From 21-14-0-10-47-8 sp966211455 (lineage in GTDB: Bacteria; Bdellovibrionota; Bdellovibrionia; Bdellovibrionales; Bdellovibrionaceae), in the NCBI GenBank assembly GCA_966211455.1, contig CBIHNI010000001.1, forward strand, positions 62,001 to 126,000: 64,000 bases of DNA, in the 5' to 3' direction. The notes under the pieces are model-generated. The model made no database searches. It was not told the origin of the DNA and saw only the letters and a list, made by a program, of their open reading frames with translations. This document shows, piece by piece, positions 61,253-64,000 of this stretch. The first letter of the stretch is position 1, and each line of letters starts with the position of its first letter. Made by a program: the position numbers and the translations under genes.

Positions 61253-61363
61253 TCACCTTTTTTCCTTAGGCTTCCGTCTTACTTAAGACCCACCTCGGTC
61301 GAGAGATTCACATCTAAAGTCCTGCATCAGAGTCGCCGACAAGACCAAAGCTTGGGAGAGCTT

Positions 61364-61645
61364 ATGAAGAAAATGGGCGAGTTGATGCAAGAAATGGGTT
61401 TCCGAAAAGACGCACCCGACAGCGTGAAGGAAGCTTTCATCAAACATCTTATTAAAAGTGCCTACGGAGTTGACGTTCAAACCCCGTCGGAAAAAAAGAT
61501 GGCTCAATCTGAAACGCCAAAGCCAGGCCCAGCCACCGTGACCAAGTTGGAAGTTCCGGCCAAACCAGCAATCAAGCCACAACCAACTCAGCTCGAGTTC
61601 CCGTTTTTCCAAGACCAAAGCCAGAAAAAGGAAAAAGTTTCCTAG
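61364..61645 (+). CDS. Small hypothetical protein
   Basis: From ATG 61364 a 93-residue protein. The first half is helical with the pattern KKMGELMQEMGFRKDAPDSV and FIKHLIKSAYGVDV; the second half is Pro/Lys/Gln-rich and likely disordered, ending FFQDQSQKKEKVS. There is no signal peptide. The frame is open upstream to 61145 through the sdh terminator and palindrome, but GGGAGAG sits a few bases before ATG 61364. Function unknown; I recognise no family. Confidence 0.55.
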   Translation: MKKMGELMQEMGFRKDAPDSVKEAFIKHLIKSAYGVDVQTPSEKKMAQSETPKPGPATVTKLEVPAKPAIKPQPTQLEFPFFQDQSQKKEKVS

Positions 61646-61743
61646 AGCCAAAGCACAGATTCTGTGTCGAGCATCAGCCAAAGCCCGGCGCGATGATAAA
61701 ATAAAATCGTCAGATCCTAACCACTCTTGACCCAGGAGGGATC

Positions 61744-63384
61744 ATGGGGATTTTTGTCAGAGCGATGACGAGCATCGCTTTTGTGGCCGTGTTTTCTCCA
61801 GCAGCCATTGCCGCCACAGCCAGCGCCGATGTCGTGCCCGGCGAATACCTTGTGAAAATCAAAGATAGCGCCACCGTTCTGGACAATCACTCGCTGGGAG
61901 TTTCCCTGTCAGCGCAGGTGCTGCGAGAAATTCCCGAGAGAAGAATTTTTGTCGTCAAAAGATCCCTTGTCGAGACCACCACGTCAGCGGTGAAAAATCT
62001 TTCGAGCAATCCGCTTGTTGAAGTGGCAGAGCCGAACTTTGTTTATCATGTGGATAAGTCTCCTAACGATGTGGATTTTGGAAAACTTTGGGGCCTTCGA
62101 AATGTCGGGCAAGCCGATTCGCGAGTCAGCGGTACGCCCGGAATTGACATTGATGCCGAGAAGGCCTGGGATCTGACCACCGGATCTGATCAAGTCGTGG
62201 TGGCTGTGATCGACACGGGCGTCGATTACAAGCATCAGGACTTAAAAGAAAATATCTGGATCAATGAGGCTGAGAAAAACGGTCAGCCCGGCGTTGATGA
62301 TGATGGCAATGGATACGTCGACGATATTTACGGCTACAACTTTTCCGACACCGACAATCTTTCACCAGACCCTTTAGATGACAATGGTCACGGATCGCAC
62401 TGTGCAGGAACGATCGGCGCGCGCGGCAACGACGCATCTGGCGTGGTCGGTGTGAATTGGAAAGTGAAAATCATGCCGGTCAAATTTTTAGGCGCGGCGG
62501 GCGGTGGAACCCTGGAAAGCGCGATTCTGGCCATCGACTATGCGACAAAAATGAAGGCCAATATTCTCAGTAACTCTTGGGGTGGTGGCGGCGAATCGCA
62601 GCTTTTGAAAGAAGCCATTCAGCGATCGGCTGATGCCGGCGCGCTTTTTGTGGCCGCGTCCGGAAATGACGGCGTGAACACGGATCTCAATCCCCATTAT
62701 CCATCGACATATCCGGTGGACAATATTCTTTCCGTGGCCGCGATCGATAATCAAGGGGAGCTGGCCAGCTTTTCAAATTACGGACGGCGTACGGTGCAGA
62801 TCGCGGCTCCTGGCCTTAATATTTTCTCGACATTTATGGATGGCGGCTATGAATGGCTTTCGGGGACCTCGATGGCCACCCCCCACGTCAGCGGAGTCGC
62901 AGCTCTGCTTCTAGCACAAGAACCTACCTTGTCGGCGGCAGATTTGAAAAAACGAATCATGACGACCGGAAAGTTTCTACCTTCGCTGCGAAACAAAGTC
63001 ACAAGCGGCGGCCTGGTCAATGCTTTCAATGCCCTGACAAATGTGCAAATGCCGGCGGATCCCGACGACCCCTTCTTGTGGCCGTCCCTTCCACTGAGCA
63101 TTTCGTCTCCGCATCCATACGCGAAGGACACGAAAGAAAGCATCGATATCGCGGTACCGGGCGCCAAAGAATTCGCTCTGTATTTTGAAAAATTTGAAAC
63201 CGAGCGAAATTTCGACAAGGCTTCGTTTTACGATCACGACGGAAACTTGCTGTTCATGATGACCGGTTTTCAAAGTGACTCTTTCACCCCGACCATCAAG
63301 GGTGATTGGGTGCGAATGGAGTTCACATCGGACAAGTCGGTGGAAAAGTACGGATTTGATTTAACCAAAGCCAACTACCGCTAA
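61744..63384 (+). CDS. Subtilisin-like (S8) secreted serine protease
   Basis: An exported subtilase of 546 residues. The signal peptide runs to about residue 24 (AIAA), followed by an I9-type inhibitor propeptide with GEYLVKIK. The catalytic triad is D157 (VVAVIDTGVD), H216 (NGHGSH) and S376 (SGTSMATPHVSG), with oxyanion N308 (ASGND). A C-terminal region of about 130 residues has beta-rich character like a pre-peptidase or P-type domain. AGGAGGG precedes the ATG. It is likely secreted to degrade protein outside the cell or in prey; prey use is inferred. Confidence 0.95.
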   Translation: MGIFVRAMTSIAFVAVFSPAAIAATASADVVPGEYLVKIKDSATVLDNHSLGVSLSAQVLREIPERRIFVVKRSLVETTTSAVKNLSSNPLVEVAEPNFVYHVDKSPNDVDFGKLWGLRNVGQADSRVSGTPGIDIDAEKAWDLTTGSDQVVVAVIDTGVDYKHQDLKENIWINEAEKNGQPGVDDDGNGYVDDIYGYNFSDTDNLSPDPLDDNGHGSHCAGTIGARGNDASGVVGVNWKVKIMPVKFLGAAGGGTLESAILAIDYATKMKANILSNSWGGGGESQLLKEAIQRSADAGALFVAASGNDGVNTDLNPHYPSTYPVDNILSVAAIDNQGELASFSNYGRRTVQIAAPGLNIFSTFMDGGYEWLSGTSMATPHVSGVAALLLAQEPTLSAADLKKRIMTTGKFLPSLRNKVTSGGLVNAFNALTNVQMPADPDDPFLWPSLPLSISSPHPYAKDTKESIDIAVPGAKEFALYFEKFETERNFDKASFYDHDGNLLFMMTGFQSDSFTPTIKGDWVRMEFTSDKSVEKYGFDLTKANYR

Positions 63385-63393
63385 GAATTTGGC

Positions 63394-64000
63394 TTAAGAA
63401 GATTTCAGACCGGCCAAAAATTGATCGAGCTTCAGATTGATGTAATCTGGGAAATCCAACTGCGTGCAGTGCGATCCATAAGGCACCCGCACAAACAGGC
63501 TGCCCTTGATCAGATGGTGCAACTCCTCTTGAAACTTCAGCGGAGTCACCATGTCGCGATCCCCACTGATAATCAAAGCCGGCTTCTGAATTTTCGCCGC
63601 CACTTTTTCGCCAGGAAAAGACATCATATCTTCAAAGTAGGGAATAAAAACCCCCAAAGAAGTCTGGGCCAAGCCGCGGGCATAGATCTCGATATCCTTG
63701 AGCTGTGTCAACTTTAAGTTGAAGCCGCCAGCGACGCCCGCACCCAACATGGCGACCGGATTTTCGACCACCTTTTTCCAAATGAGGTCGATCGTATCGG
63801 GACTCTTTTCGAAACTCATTCGCATGAAATGAAAGAAAGGTTCGACGACATCCAGTCCGAACATACCCTTGATCGGATTCTTCGCAAAACCGTTCACGAA
63901 AGTCATCGATAGGAAAAGCTCAGGAGTCAGATCGTATGTTTTCAACATCGACTGCGCACCAAAGCTATGGCCGACAAAGTGCGCTTTTTTAACTCCGACT
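63394..64000 (-). CDS. Alpha/beta hydrolase, cut by the window edge
   Basis: Partial minus-strand gene; its start lies beyond 64000. The visible part is over 200 residues. At the cut end the frame reads through AHFVGHSFGAQS, containing the nucleophile elbow GHSFG, so a Ser nucleophile is present. Nearer the C-terminus are PALIISGDRDMVTPLKFQEELH, with the likely acid Asp, and GSHCTQLDFP, with the likely catalytic His. These fit an alpha/beta hydrolase such as a lipase or esterase. The substrate cannot be told. It is convergent with the subtilase gene, ten bases away. Confidence 0.85.
   Translation of the reverse strand, partial: VGVKKAHFVGHSFGAQSMLKTYDLTPELFLSMTFVNGFAKNPIKGMFGLDVVEPFFHFMRMSFEKSPDTIDLIWKKVVENPVAMLGAGVAGGFNLKLTQLKDIEIYARGLAQTSLGVFIPYFEDMMSFPGEKVAAKIQKPALIISGDRDMVTPLKFQEELHHLIKGSLFVRVPYGSHCTQLDFPDYINLKLDQFLAGLKSS

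Noticed and set aside
1..64000. tRNA, rRNA, CRISPR or insertion sequences
   Set aside because: I looked for tRNA and rRNA genes in the gaps between coding regions, for regular repeat-spacer arrays and for transposases with terminal repeats, and saw none.

Overview
The window is chromosomal and spans a replication origin. Gene content and order point to a predatory deltaproteobacterium-like organism of the Bdellovibrio group. The clues are rpmH-rnpA-yidD-yidC-jag-mnmE-mnmG-rsmG-parA-parB-bactofilin on one side of dnaA, dnaN-recF-gyrB-gyrA on the other, an ATP synthase split around the origin, many secreted peptidases and menaquinone-type succinate dehydrogenase genes. Species is inferred from gene order and protein character only; no database was searched.

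Layout. 1-8.3 kb: two DksA/TraR-like genes, lon, two paralogous secreted HExxH proteins with a membrane-anchored protein between them, a HTH/coiled-coil protein and a patatin lipase. 8.3-16.3 kb (minus strand): a PilZ gene coupled to a complex I membrane-arm operon (nuoA-H-J-K-L-M-N; no peripheral-arm genes). 16.4-20.8 kb: mfd and a convergent outer-membrane-type protein. 21-26.9 kb (minus): F1 genes plus b and b' of ATP synthase. 27-36.9 kb (minus): bactofilin-parB-parA, rsmG-mnmG-mnmE, jag-yidC-yidD-rnpA-rpmH. Two perfect parS palindromes bracket one plus-strand lipoprotein gene. 37-46 kb (plus): dnaA, an origin with DnaA boxes, trinucleotide repeats and an AT-rich stretch, dnaN, recF, gyrB, gyrA. 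46-48.5 kb: TPR lipoprotein and ATP synthase Fo genes (atpZ-like, atpI, atpB, atpE). 48.6-57.5 kb: a secreted metzincin-like protease, then a minus-strand block of phosphohexomutase, pdxA, three parvulin chaperones, a DUF374 acyltransferase and etfBA. 57.7-64 kb: sdhCAB, a small hypothetical gene, a subtilisin-like protease and an alpha/beta hydrolase cut by the window edge.

Most genes left of the origin read minus and most on its right read plus, so transcription is largely co-directional with replication away from oriC. The main exception is the 50-57.5 kb block. Functional themes are respiration and ATP synthesis (nuo, sdh, etf, atp), chromosome replication and segregation (dnaA, dnaN, gyr, parABS, bactofilin), envelope biogenesis (yidC, SurA/PpiC, DUF374) and secreted hydrolases. 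Starts were re-chosen where an upstream extension looked spurious. Several genes use TTG or GTG starts. No tRNA, rRNA, CRISPR array or insertion sequence was recognised. The most unusual local features are terminator hairpins inside signal-peptide or membrane-anchor codons, parS overlapping a start codon, a PilZ gene coupled to complex I, a sodium-type signature in the ATP synthase c subunit, and nested GGTAC palindromes after sdhB.
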